DNA from: Corynebacterium suranareeae
GTDB lineage: Bacteria > Actinomycetota > Actinomycetes > Mycobacteriales > Mycobacteriaceae
Direction: 5' to 3'
Assembly: GCF_002355155.1 (NCBI RefSeq)
Contig: NZ_AP017369.1
Span: forward strand, 558,001 to 622,000
Length of the DNA: 64,000 nucleotides
The notes under the pieces were generated by a model. It was not told the origin of the DNA. It saw only the letters and a program-made list of their open reading frames with translations, and ran no database searches. This document shows positions 30,803 through 39,052 of the stretch, one piece after another (position 1 is the first letter of the stretch; each line of letters begins with the position of its first letter). A program made the translations under genes and the position numbers.

Positions 30803-31684
30803 ATGGACAACAATAACTCATACCTTCGGCCAGTAACCTACGACGATGTTTCCCATGAGTATTCGAAGTGGAAGTTCTACAAAGAGTTCACCAAGATTTC
30901 CGGTTCGGTGTATTTGAGGAACGAGCTCGTCGATGACCCCGCTTTAGTCACGCAAGCGCTGCTCAAAAGGTGCCCTGAAGGAGTACTTCGCGGATATGCA
31001 GCCCTGAAGCAACGAGGGTACAAACTCCTTGATGATCCCTGGATGCCGATCATTAGCATTTCGGATGAACATCGCTCGAAAAAATCGACATCAAGAGGGA
31101 AATTCATCCGGCGCGTGCCACCTAAAGATCTTCGCCACAGCGGAGAAATTAAGCTTGTCAGCGATTCCCAAGCTCTCCTTGATGTGTTTAATCTGCATGA
31201 ACTCCACAATTTTGAGCGTCAAGTGGCGTTGATCGATCACCTTATTAGGCAGCGTCCTGATTTGAAGCAGGAGATCCACAATGTTCCTGAGCTGGCTAAA
31301 CATGCACAGGTTGCCAATGAGTTCGCGGAATCGCCACCGGAGTCGTGGTTGAGGGTGAGGTGGCACCAAGCGGGGTATAGAAACTTTATTCCGCAGATTC
31401 GTGTGGATTTGGAAGGTCAGTACTTTTATTTGGATTTGGCGGATCCGGTGTTATTTGTGGCGTTGGAATATAACGGCGGGTGGCATTACACGGCGGAGCA
31501 GAGGGGGAAGGATTCGTTTCGGAAGAATGCGTTGAAGAATGCGGGGTGGGATGTTTTTGAGGTGACGTCAAAGACTTTGCATAGTAAGTCGGAGTGGGAT
31601 TTCTTCTTTCAGCAGGTCACGGCGGTGATTCATCGGAAGTATGAACAACGCCGCCGGAGGTTGCCGATGCAGACGGTTAGCTGA
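30803..31684 (+). CDS. DUF559/Vsr-like nuclease-fold protein next to hairpin repeats
   Basis: A 293-residue paralogue of the gene at 8929. Shared stretches are PVTYDDVSHEYSKWKFYKEF, SGSVYLRNELVDDPALV, QALLKRCPEGVLRGYAAL, RGYKLLDDPWMP and the C-terminal nuclease-like core: Glu180 in PPESWLRVRWHQAGY, Asp211 in FYLDLADP, Glu222 and His228 in VALEYNGGWHY, Trp249 in NAGWDVFEV. The likely fold is Vsr/DUF559. Leader (ggaaccttttgg...agtctaactagagtATG) and 8929 leader are clearly homologous. The 3' end overlaps the convergent ABC permease by 8 bases. The last third is unusually rich in ggg/gcg codons compared with the start. Confidence 0.7.
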   Translation: MDNNNSYLRPVTYDDVSHEYSKWKFYKEFTKISGSVYLRNELVDDPALVTQALLKRCPEGVLRGYAALKQRGYKLLDDPWMPIISISDEHRSKKSTSRGKFIRRVPPKDLRHSGEIKLVSDSQALLDVFNLHELHNFERQVALIDHLIRQRPDLKQEIHNVPELAKHAQVANEFAESPPESWLRVRWHQAGYRNFIPQIRVDLEGQYFYLDLADPVLFVALEYNGGWHYTAEQRGKDSFRKNALKNAGWDVFEVTSKTLHSKSEWDFFFQQVTAVIHRKYEQRRRRLPMQTVS

Positions 31685-34352
31685 TTGCTTCGAGTGGTGA
31701 TATTCGTGAGGCTCGGGCTGCGGGGATGAGTGCTGCGATTCCTCCGATGATGATGGCGGATATCAGCATGAGTCCGATTTGTGTCCACGGGATTTCTACT
31801 GGTGCCATGCCTCTGGTTCGTAGGCTGCTGACAATTGCCCAGCCGATGAATGTGCCAAGAAGTAGTCCATGGATTGCGCCGTGGATGGAGAGGATCACGG
31901 ATTCTAGGGAGATCATGCGGCGGATTTGGTGTCGTTGGATGCCGGTGGCGCGGAGGATGCCGATTTCTCGGGTGCGTTCGCTGATTGAGAGGAATAGTGT
32001 GTTGACAATGCCCAGGATCGCGATGATGACCGCCAACGCAAGAAGGCCGTAGATGATGCCTAGTAGTTGGTTGATTTGGGTGCCGAGGCTGCCGCGGAAT
32101 TCGTCTTTGGATTTTACTTGGACGATGAGGAATGGGGAAACGGCGCTGACGAGGTTGTCGCGGAGTTGATCGTTGTTGGTGGAGCCGTCGCCGTTGATGA
32201 AAATTTGGGAGCGGTGGTAGCTGTCGGCGGAGGTGAGTACTCGGTTGGTGGCTGCTGCGTTGACCATGAGGTGTCCGACGAGGCTGGTTTCTGCGTAGAT
32301 TCCGGTGATGGGGACGCGGATGCCGTCTTCGGAGGCGTATGGGTTGACGGTGACGGTGTCGCCGACTTCGAGGTCGGATTGGTCGGCGTAGGTGGTGGAG
32401 ATCATCACGCCGGGGGTGTCGCTGGTGAATGCGTTGCCGGAGCGTACTGCGAGGTCTAGGAAGTTGGAGAGGTTGCCGTCGAAGATGGTGGTTGTTTCGT
32501 TGTCCCAGCCGTTGACTTGCACACTTCCGGTCATAAGTGTTCCGACTTCGCCGACTCCTTGGGTTTTTTGTACTTCGGGGGCAACGGCGGCCGACATGGA
32601 AAGTGATCTGGATCCGCCGGAGGGTTGGCCGGGGACCATGGTGCCGCCGATGCTGTCTAGGACGTAGGGGGATTTGATGGTGGATTCCATGGATCCGAAT
32701 ACGCTGGCGCGGGTGGTGGCGCCGATGACGCCTACGCAGGCGACCAGTCCTACGCTTAGGGTGACGGCGAGTGCGGTGGTTGCCGAGCGTCTGGGGTTAC
32801 GTAGCGTGTTGCGCTGAGCTAGCTTGCCGACGGATCGAAACGGCAACATTATCGCCACGCCAAGAGTTTTCGAGGTTGCGATAATCAGCGCCGGACCTGA
32901 CAGTGCGAGTGCGAAAAACACCAACAGTAATCCTGCGCCGATAAAGCCTAGTCGGGGTTCTGTTTTGAATTCATCGCCGTTGACTGCAGACACCAAAGCG
33001 CCGGCAATGGTCAGACTGATTCCTAAAGTGCACAGGACAGCGGCGATGAGGAACCTGGCTCGATCTAAAGAGTTGCTGCGTGCATCAGAGGATTCGAATG
33101 CTTGGATCGGCGGGAGGTTTCCGGCACGGTGCGCTGGTGAAATCGCGCTTAAGACAGTGGCGGTGACGGCGAAGAGGACGGGGAAGATGAAGGATCCGGG
33201 GTTGTAGCTGATGTCGATGGAGGAAAGGGCGTCGCCAAGCTGGTTGAGTACCTGGACCAGCGCGTTGACCACGCCGAAACCTACTGCGATGCCAAGGAAA
33301 CCGCCGATTAAACCGATAAAGACCGCTTCCATGATCACGGAGAAACCGATCTGGAAGGTGGACACACCAATGGAGCGCAGCAATGCGAATTCTCCGGTGC
33401 GTTGGGCAACGATCATGGCGAAAGTATTAGCGATGATGAAACTGCCCACGATCAGTGCAATCGCTGCGAAAGCAAGGAGCACATAGGTCATGAATTCCAG
33501 TTGGCGGGCGGTGTCGCCGGTGGTTTGATCGACAATTTGCTCGGGCAGAAGCGGCATGAGGTCGCGGTGTGTTTTGCCGATTCGGTTGCGCACAGCCATG
33601 GGATCAGCGCCATCGTGGACTGCGATGGTGATTTGGCTGGCGTGGGTGCCGTTGGTGAATAATTCCAAATAGCGCGATGGGGTAAATCCAACTCCGACCC
33701 ATCCAGCCACATCGGTGTTGGATTCAAAAACTCCACTTAAGGTGGCATTAAGACGTTCGGTGGGGGTGACAATCGTGATGTCATCACCAATGGATAGCCC
33801 TGCCCGTTTGGCTGCCGAAGCGTTAACAACCACCTCGTCGTCGGTGGTGGGGAAGTGGCCGTCGATAAGCGTTGGCTCGGGTGAGACCCACGCGCCTTGT
33901 GGGTAGATGGCAAGCGGGTGTGTGCCGGAGCTGCCTGCTTGGAGTGGGTTGCCGGTGGAATCGGTGAGGATGAGCGCGGATTGGCCGGTCATGGTGGTGC
34001 CGGATGGCATGCCGGGGCCGTCGCCGATGACGTTGACCGCGCGGACTTCCGGATACTGCTCGATTTCCGCGATGACATCAAACGGGACGCCGTCGGGGTT
34101 GTTTTGCTGCGCGATCACGCCCACATCCACGCCCTCGACACCGGCATCAACGATGGAGGAAAATGTGCGCTCCAAAGAATTTGTCAGAAGGAGGGAGCCA
34201 CACAAAAAAGCGGTGCCAAGCACAACAGATAGCACTGTTAATGCCATGCGCAATTTGTTCGCCACAACACTGCGCCACGTGATGGTGCGCAGCGGCGAAT
34301 TGAGAAATGCTCTGGCCGCTTTGAAGCCGGTAATAATGTCCTCCTTGATCAA
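31677..34352 (-). CDS. ABC transporter permease, MacB/FtsX type
   Basis: An 891-residue permease with an N-terminal membrane helix (MALTVLSVVLGTAFLCGSLL), a large extracytoplasmic MacB-like domain, a first FtsX helix bundle (about residues 285-440, LAFAAIALIVGSFIIANTFA), a second helix and extracytoplasmic domain, and a second FtsX bundle at the C terminus (LALAVIIAILGIVNTLFLSI, about 765-890). This double-FtsX plan is typical of exporters that move lipoproteins or envelope lipids, or of mechanotransmission systems. Such permeases need an ABC ATPase, but none is adjacent. The upstream gene on the same strand is the Cys-rich protein, 12 bases away. Confidence 0.85.
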   Translation of the reverse strand: MIKEDIITGFKAARAFLNSPLRTITWRSVVANKLRMALTVLSVVLGTAFLCGSLLLTNSLERTFSSIVDAGVEGVDVGVIAQQNNPDGVPFDVIAEIEQYPEVRAVNVIGDGPGMPSGTTMTGQSALILTDSTGNPLQAGSSGTHPLAIYPQGAWVSPEPTLIDGHFPTTDDEVVVNASAAKRAGLSIGDDITIVTPTERLNATLSGVFESNTDVAGWVGVGFTPSRYLELFTNGTHASQITIAVHDGADPMAVRNRIGKTHRDLMPLLPEQIVDQTTGDTARQLEFMTYVLLAFAAIALIVGSFIIANTFAMIVAQRTGEFALLRSIGVSTFQIGFSVIMEAVFIGLIGGFLGIAVGFGVVNALVQVLNQLGDALSSIDISYNPGSFIFPVLFAVTATVLSAISPAHRAGNLPPIQAFESSDARSNSLDRARFLIAAVLCTLGISLTIAGALVSAVNGDEFKTEPRLGFIGAGLLLVFFALALSGPALIIATSKTLGVAIMLPFRSVGKLAQRNTLRNPRRSATTALAVTLSVGLVACVGVIGATTRASVFGSMESTIKSPYVLDSIGGTMVPGQPSGGSRSLSMSAAVAPEVQKTQGVGEVGTLMTGSVQVNGWDNETTTIFDGNLSNFLDLAVRSGNAFTSDTPGVMISTTYADQSDLEVGDTVTVNPYASEDGIRVPITGIYAETSLVGHLMVNAAATNRVLTSADSYHRSQIFINGDGSTNNDQLRDNLVSAVSPFLIVQVKSKDEFRGSLGTQINQLLGIIYGLLALAVIIAILGIVNTLFLSISERTREIGILRATGIQRHQIRRMISLESVILSIHGAIHGLLLGTFIGWAIVSSLRTRGMAPVEIPWTQIGLMLISAIIIGGIAALIPAARASRISPLEAIS

Positions 34353-34364
34353 CTCCTTAAAAGT

Positions 34365-35270
34365 TTAACTGCGGGGTGCGACATCATTGTTACGCACCGA
34401 CGCCGGATGCCGCGCACGCAGGTGCGATGGGATGGCAGATCGCGCCTCCAAATACTCGCATAGCGCCTCATAGGATTCCTTACCCATCAAAGCACGCAGC
34501 TCAGCTTCCTGCGTTTTCCACATCGGATCGGCATTGGTATGGCAACGGGGCGCGGTGGTGCAATACCAATCGAAATCCTCGCCGCCCTCACCCCAGCCGC
34601 GCCGATTGTATTCGGTGATGGTGGTGCGCAAAATTTCACGCCCGTCCGCGCGTTCCTCCCAGGCCTCCAGGCGGCGCAGGGGAAGCTGCCAACAAACCTC
34701 AGGCTTGACGACGGTTAGATCCTCATTTTCGGCCACGCCCCACTGGTGCAACGCACACCCCGCGCCTGTTTCCCAACCTTCACGATTGGCAAAAATACAC
34801 GCGCCGTTAATCACTGAAGTTTTCAACGCTGGCTCTGGATTTCCATCCTCATCATCAAGCTCATCCCAAGAAAGCCACGGCTCAATATCGGTGCCATCAT
34901 CGGAGGCTAAAAATGAATCCGTGGACGCTGGACGCAACTGCCAATACTTAGCCGGCATCTTTGACACCGCGTTATATAACTGATCCCGATCTGTTTCATC
35001 GGCAAGAAAAGCGCCATGCCCGCAACACCCTACGTCGGAGTTGTCGGCATCAATACCCAAACAATCGGGGGTACCAAAGGTGCAATTCCAATTAGACTCA
35101 AGCCATGTTAAATCGATGCTAAATACATGCTCGACATCAGTCGGATCGGTGAATTCATACCATTCACGTGGGAAATCAGGGGACAGTTCCTCCCCCGCAC
35201 GAATCGACGCCGCCGCCGGTGAAGACTCGGGGAACCCTAAAAAAACTGAAGAAGAATTTGACCGATTCAC
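34365..35270 (-). CDS. Cys-rich conserved protein, unknown function
   Basis: A 301-residue soluble protein with a GTG start. Cysteines fall in clusters: [52 protein letters not shown] and [10 protein letters not shown]. This looks like a metal or Fe-S binding arrangement of the kind found in zinc/iron-chelating domain proteins, but that is inference. In mycobacteria a homologue (Rv0495c) lies divergent from ppx in the same way. It is 12 bases upstream of the ABC permease and probably co-transcribed. Confidence 0.8.
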   Translation of the reverse strand: MNRSNSSSVFLGFPESSPAAASIRAGEELSPDFPREWYEFTDPTDVEHVFSIDLTWLESNWNCTFGTPDCLGIDADNSDVGCCGHGAFLADETDRDQLYNAVSKMPAKYWQLRPASTDSFLASDDGTDIEPWLSWDELDDEDGNPEPALKTSVINGACIFANREGWETGAGCALHQWGVAENEDLTVVKPEVCWQLPLRRLEAWEERADGREILRTTITEYNRRGWGEGGEDFDWYCTTAPRCHTNADPMWKTQEAELRALMGKESYEALCEYLEARSAIPSHLRARHPASVRNNDVAPRS

Positions 35271-35303
35271 ACTTTGACACCCTAGACCGTCTAACCTTTA
35301 AGT

Positions 35304-36233
35304 GTGAGATTAGGTGTATTAGATGTGGGCAGCAATACTGTCCACCTAGTTGCAGTAGACGCGCGTCCCGGTGGACACCCCACCCCGATGAGCAATTGGC
35401 GTACCCCGCTACGCCTCGTTGAGCTTCTTGATGATTCCGGAGCGATCTCCGAAAAAGGCATCAACAAGCTCACCTCTGCCGTCGAGGAAGCCGCAGACCT
35501 AGCCAAAACGCTCGGCTGCGCAGAGCTCATGCCATTTGCTACATCGGCAGTCCGCTCCGCCACCAACAGCGAGTCCGTGCTTGACCACGTGGAAAAGGAA
35601 ACCGGCGTCCGCCTCACCATCCTTTCCGGTGAAGAAGAAGCACGACAAACCTTCCTTGCTGTGCGCCGCTGGTACGGATGGTCCGCAGGGCGCATCACCA
35701 ACCTCGATATCGGTGGTGGATCACTCGAGCTGTCATCTGGAACAGATGAATCCCCAGATCTGGCGTTCTCGCTTGACCTAGGTGCAGGACGCTTGACCCA
35801 CAACTGGTTCGACACCGACCCACCAGCACGTAAGAAAATCAACCTGCTGCGCGATTATATCGACGCAGAACTTGCAGAACCCGCCCGCCAAATGCGCACC
35901 CTTGGACCCGCACGTTTGGCTGTGGGAACATCGAAAACCTTCCGCACCCTGGCAAGGCTCACCGGTGCTGCACCATCTTCAGCTGGACCACACGTCACCC
36001 GAACCCTCACCGCGCCCGGTCTGCGCCAATTGATTGCATTTATCTCACGAATGACAGCCGCCGACCGCGCAGAACTCGAAGGCATCAGCTCTGATCGTTC
36101 ACACCAAATCGTTGCGGGTGCCTTAGTTGCGGAAGCTGCGATGCGTGCGTTGGATATTGACAAGGTAGAAATTTGTCCATGGGCGCTTCGTGAAGGTGTG
36201 ATTCTTACCAGAATCGACAAAGGACTCGAGTAA
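35304..36233 (+). CDS. ppx: Exopolyphosphatase/GppA family phosphatase
   Basis: A 309-residue Ppx/GppA protein of the short two-domain actinobacterial type. The ASKHA-fold ATPase motifs are VLDVGSNTVHLVAVD at the N terminus, TSAVRSATNSE, LSGEEEARQTFLAV and LDIGGGSLELSSG. It releases phosphate from polyphosphate ends or acts on ppGpp-related nucleotides. The start is GTG 35304. It is divergent from the Cys-rich gene with only 33 bases between. It is followed 27 bases on by the membrane protein gene. Confidence 0.92.
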   Translation: MRLGVLDVGSNTVHLVAVDARPGGHPTPMSNWRTPLRLVELLDDSGAISEKGINKLTSAVEEAADLAKTLGCAELMPFATSAVRSATNSESVLDHVEKETGVRLTILSGEEEARQTFLAVRRWYGWSAGRITNLDIGGGSLELSSGTDESPDLAFSLDLGAGRLTHNWFDTDPPARKKINLLRDYIDAELAEPARQMRTLGPARLAVGTSKTFRTLARLTGAAPSSAGPHVTRTLTAPGLRQLIAFISRMTAADRAELEGISSDRSHQIVAGALVAEAAMRALDIDKVEICPWALREGVILTRIDKGLE

Positions 36234-36260
36234 CATTTACCCGGAAAGGAGTTGGCGAAA

Positions 36261-37088
36261 ATGAGTGAAGAGAAACTCACAGTCGCTGAGCTGATGGCGC
36301 GTGCCGCTAAAGAGGGACGCTCCACTGATGCTCCCCGACGACGCAGGCGCCGCAGTATCGAAGACGGTGGCGTATCCGTTGCTGAGCTGACCGGCTCCAT
36401 TCCTGCCGTTAAGGAAAAGCCCGCAGAATCCCGGCACTCGAGTGTGCCAATCGATGCACCAGCGCAGCCTGTGGAACCTGAAGAGGAACCACAGGAGGTC
36501 GCCGAAGTAGTTGAGGCTCCGGAGACCCCGGAGACCCCGGAGACCCCGGAGGCAGAGGAGGGCGTCGAAAAGCAAGAAGAAGCCCCCGCGCGTCCTGCGC
36601 CGAGCAACGATGAAACCATGGTGCTGAGCATCGTGGATGAAAAAGACCCCATCACGTTGACCACGGGTGCTTTCCCTGTGGTGCCGGCAGTGGCCGCGAA
36701 GCCGGCGCCAGTTGTGCGTGCCGACAAGGATGCCGATGCGGAAACCGCGGCGCAGGCTGATTTTGCGGACGACGAGCCTGAGGAAAACACCGAAACCACA
36801 ACCTTTGAGGCTGAGGTTGAAGATGAATCAGAGAACAAAATGTCGGTGTTCTCCATCATCGTGATGGCTATTGTCGGCATCGTGCTAGGCGTTGTGGTGT
36901 TCCTCGGCTTTGAAATGCTGTGGGAGCGTCTAAACAAATGGCTCGTGGCTGTTCTTGCGGTCGGTGTGACCCTGGGAATGGTGGGCATTATTCATGCTTT
37001 GCGCACCTCACGAGATGGTTTTAGCATGGTGCTGGCAGGAATTGTGGGTCTTGTGATGACCTTCGGACCGCTGGCAATCGTCATGTAA
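36261..37088 (+). CDS. Acidic repeat-containing membrane protein (Rv0497-like)
   Basis: A 275-residue protein. The first 190 residues are cytoplasmic-type, basic at the start ([14 protein letters not shown]) and then very acidic and Pro-rich, with the tandem repeat [12 protein letters not shown] (gaccccgga units at DNA level, about 36525-36550). Three membrane helices follow ([20 protein letters not shown], a second, and a C-terminal one). The ATG at 36261 has a strong aaagga ribosome site. It is the positional match of mycobacterial Rv0497 between ppx and proC. Function unknown. Confidence 0.8.
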   Translation: MSEEKLTVAELMARAAKEGRSTDAPRRRRRRSIEDGGVSVAELTGSIPAVKEKPAESRHSSVPIDAPAQPVEPEEEPQEVAEVVEAPETPETPETPEAEEGVEKQEEAPARPAPSNDETMVLSIVDEKDPITLTTGAFPVVPAVAAKPAPVVRADKDADAETAAQADFADDEPEENTETTTFEAEVEDESENKMSVFSIIVMAIVGIVLGVVVFLGFEMLWERLNKWLVAVLAVGVTLGMVGIIHALRTSRDGFSMVLAGIVGLVMTFGPLAIVM

Positions 37089-37149
37089 TTTGTCATTTGT
37101 AGCCCCGCGCTGCTGCACAACTGGGGTGGTTAGTGGCAGTGTGGGAACT

Positions 37150-37962
37150 ATGACAACAATCGCAGTAATCGGTGGCGGACAAATCGGCGAGGCATTGGTC
37201 TCTGGTTTGGTCGCGGCCGACATGAATCCACAAAACATTCGAGTTACCAACCGCACAGAAGAGCGCGGGCAAGAGCTTCGTGAGCGCTACGGGATCGTCA
37301 ACCTAACTGACAACGCACAAGCTGTCGACGAAGCCGACGTGGTCTTTTTGTGCGTGAAGCCGAAGTTTATCGTGGAGGTGCTCTCGGAAATCACCGGCAC
37401 CCTGGACAATAACTCGGCACACAGCGTGGTGGTCAGCATGGCCGCAGGAATCAGCATCACCACCATGGAAGAAAGCGCATCTGCAGGACTTCCCGTTGTG
37501 CGCGTTATGCCTAATACCCCAATGCTGGTTGGTAAAGGAATGTCCACGGTAACCGGTGGGCGCCACGTTGATGATGAACAACTGAAGCTGGTTAAAGAAC
37601 TTCTAGGCACAGTGGGAGACGTCCTAGAGGTCGCAGAATCAGACATCGATGCCGTGACGGCGATGTCAGGTTCCTCACCCGCATACCTCTTCCTTGTGAC
37701 AGAAGCGCTCATTGATGCAGGAGTGAACCTAGGCCTACCCCGAGCGACCGCTAAACAGCTCGCTGTGGCCTCATTTGAAGGCGCTGCAACCATGATGAAA
37801 GAAACCGGCAAAGAGCCCTCAGAATTGCGCGCAGGCGTTTCCTCCCCCGCAGGCACCACCGTCGCGGCAATTAGAGAACTCGAAGAAAGCGGAATTCGAG
37901 GTGCTTTCTACCGAGCAGCCCAAGCCTGCGCCGACCGATCCAAGGAACTTGGGAAACATTAA
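37150..37962 (+). CDS. proC: Pyrroline-5-carboxylate reductase ProC
   Basis: Last step of proline synthesis, NAD(P)H-dependent reduction of pyrroline-5-carboxylate. The 270-residue enzyme has the Rossmann motif [49 protein letters not shown] and the C-terminal signature [20 protein letters not shown]. The open frame reaches 37090, but the ATG at 37150 gives the standard N terminus. Confidence 0.95.
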   Translation: MTTIAVIGGGQIGEALVSGLVAADMNPQNIRVTNRTEERGQELRERYGIVNLTDNAQAVDEADVVFLCVKPKFIVEVLSEITGTLDNNSAHSVVVSMAAGISITTMEESASAGLPVVRVMPNTPMLVGKGMSTVTGGRHVDDEQLKLVKELLGTVGDVLEVAESDIDAVTAMSGSSPAYLFLVTEALIDAGVNLGLPRATAKQLAVASFEGAATMMKETGKEPSELRAGVSSPAGTTVAAIRELEESGIRGAFYRAAQACADRSKELGKH

Positions 37963-37975
37963 AAAACGTTATTTG

Positions 37976-38075
37976 CCCGTTATCGGCCTGTTGTTTGGGG
38001 TGAATTTGATGAAATCGTTTTTATTTTCCCACTTCCATGACCTGCGGTTTCACTTTAGAAACTTCCGATAACGGG
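37976..38075. other. Long-range inverted repeat in the gap after proC
   Basis: An exact 11-base inverted pair, cccgttatcgg (37976-37986) and ccgataacggg (38065-38075), 78 bases apart, in the gap between proC and the HTH gene. It may be a large-loop structure or two half-sites. The rest of the gap (37963-38211) shows no gene. Confidence 0.4.
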
Positions 38076-38211
38076 GGAATCACCCGCGTGTTTAAACAAC
38101 AATTGTCGCACTATTCACATAAATCACGCTAAGCTGAACCAGGCAAATGCGTGATCGTACTGCGGGAGGGGAAGCCTGCAGCGCGCGAATTGCTGAAGGG
38201 TAATGATAAAT

Positions 38212-38403
38212 ATGGCAAGAGAAGATAACGGAACCTTCCTGACAGTCGCAGAGGTCGCGGAAATCATGCGCGTATCCAAAATGACTGTCTACCGATTGGT
38301 TCACTCCGGAGAACTTCCGGCAGTTCGAGTGGGACGATCATTTCGTGTCCACGAGAAAGCTGTCAACGAGTACTTGGACTCCTCCTTCTACGAGGCTGGC
38401 TAA
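38212..38403 (+). CDS. Excisionase-like helix-turn-helix protein
   Basis: A 63-residue DNA-binding protein of the excisionase/MerR-like winged type: FLTVAEVAEIMRVSKMTVYR, then LVHSGELPAVRVGRSFRVHE. An ATG at 38203 would add three residues. It is the positional match of mycobacterial Rv0500A, between proC and the bS22 gene. Being conserved in the backbone it is a chromosomal regulator and not a sign of a prophage. A strong terminator follows. Confidence 0.88.
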   Translation: MAREDNGTFLTVAEVAEIMRVSKMTVYRLVHSGELPAVRVGRSFRVHEKAVNEYLDSSFYEAG

Positions 38404-38417
38404 ACTCCGAAACAGCA

Positions 38418-38479
38418 AAAACCTCTCTACGTCACTGTCGGAATAATTTTCCGCGAGTAACGTAGAGAGGTTTTCTTTT
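38418..38479 (+). terminator. Terminator after the HTH gene
   Basis: Fifteen-base perfect arms aaaacctctctacgt (38418-38432) and acgtagagaggtttt (38460-38474), with a partly paired 27-base loop, followed by ctttttgcc. Confidence 0.88.
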
Positions 38480-38725
38480 TGCCACGCTAACCCGGATGTT
38501 GTATGAAACATTCATCAAAGCCCAGGTGTTTTTGGTGCTCAATCGTGTTAAAGGTAAGATAGAAAAATCGTGCCAGCGCACACCCTTGGAAATGCCATCA
38601 CGGATACTTTTCCGATGGTGTAGCACGCGGGTTAAATTTTTGCTCGCGATCCGAAAGTGCACTTCGGCAAAAAGTGCTGGCAGGTTTTGTACGTACAACA
38701 TCGATTTTAAGCGAGGGAAACCGTA
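38480..38725. other. Gap upstream of the bS22 gene
   Basis: No credible open frame. It must contain the bS22 promoter; -10-like sequences such as taagat (about 38554) are present but not decisive. Confidence 0.4.
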
Positions 38726-38827
38726 ATGGGTTCTGTCATTAAGAAGCGTCGCAAGCGCATGTCCAAGAAGAAGCACCGCAAGATGCTGCGCCGTACACGT
38801 GTCCAGCGTAGAAAATTGGGCAAGTAA
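38726..38827 (+). CDS. 30S ribosomal protein bS22 (33 residues)
   Basis: A very short, extremely basic protein: it begins [19 protein letters not shown], continues with [14 protein letters not shown] and stops at 38827. This is the AURKAIP1/COX24-type sequence found in the small ribosomal subunit protein bS22 of mycobacteria, encoded at the same map position (after the excisionase-like gene and before serB). The ribosome site is gcgaggg. A strong terminator follows 12 bases later, so it is a separate transcription unit. Confidence 0.92.
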   Translation: MGSVIKKRRKRMSKKKHRKMLRRTRVQRRKLGK

Positions 38828-38838
38828 GCCTTCTCAAA

Positions 38839-38866
38839 AACACCGCCTTTCGGGGCGGTGTTTTTT
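38839..38866 (+). terminator. Terminator after bS22
   Basis: aacaccgcc and ggcggtgtt pair over 9 bases across a 6-base loop, followed by T residues (38861-38866 tttttt, partly in the stem). Confidence 0.92.
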
Positions 38867-38915
38867 GTCTGTTGGTGTGTTGTGGTCGGGTCTCTTAAGT
38901 TCGATACCGCGACTT

Positions 38916-38950
38916 CGAGACCTTGTTACCGAGACCTTATTACCGAGACC
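38916..38950 (+). repeat. Tandem 14-bp repeat, 2.5 copies
   Basis: cgagaccttgttac, cgagaccttattac, then cgagacc: two 14-base units and a half. It lies in the gap between bS22 and the transposase, inside or just outside the IS element. Confidence 0.75.
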
Positions 38951-39052
38951 GCAAACTCAATTTCACATGCTCGATTTCAGTCCGATTTCCACCAATAACC
39001 GGGTGGTATCGAAGTTGCTAAATTGAGCGCAAGAAATTGAGCACGGGCGCTG

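Noticed and set aside
35855..36988. 377-codon minus-strand open frame opposite ppx and the Rv0497-like gene
   Set aside because: Ser/Thr-rich low-complexity shadow of two well-supported plus-strand genes.
38203..38403. Sign of a prophage from the excisionase-like gene
   Set aside because: The gene is part of the conserved proC-bS22 order and has no integrase or phage genes nearby.
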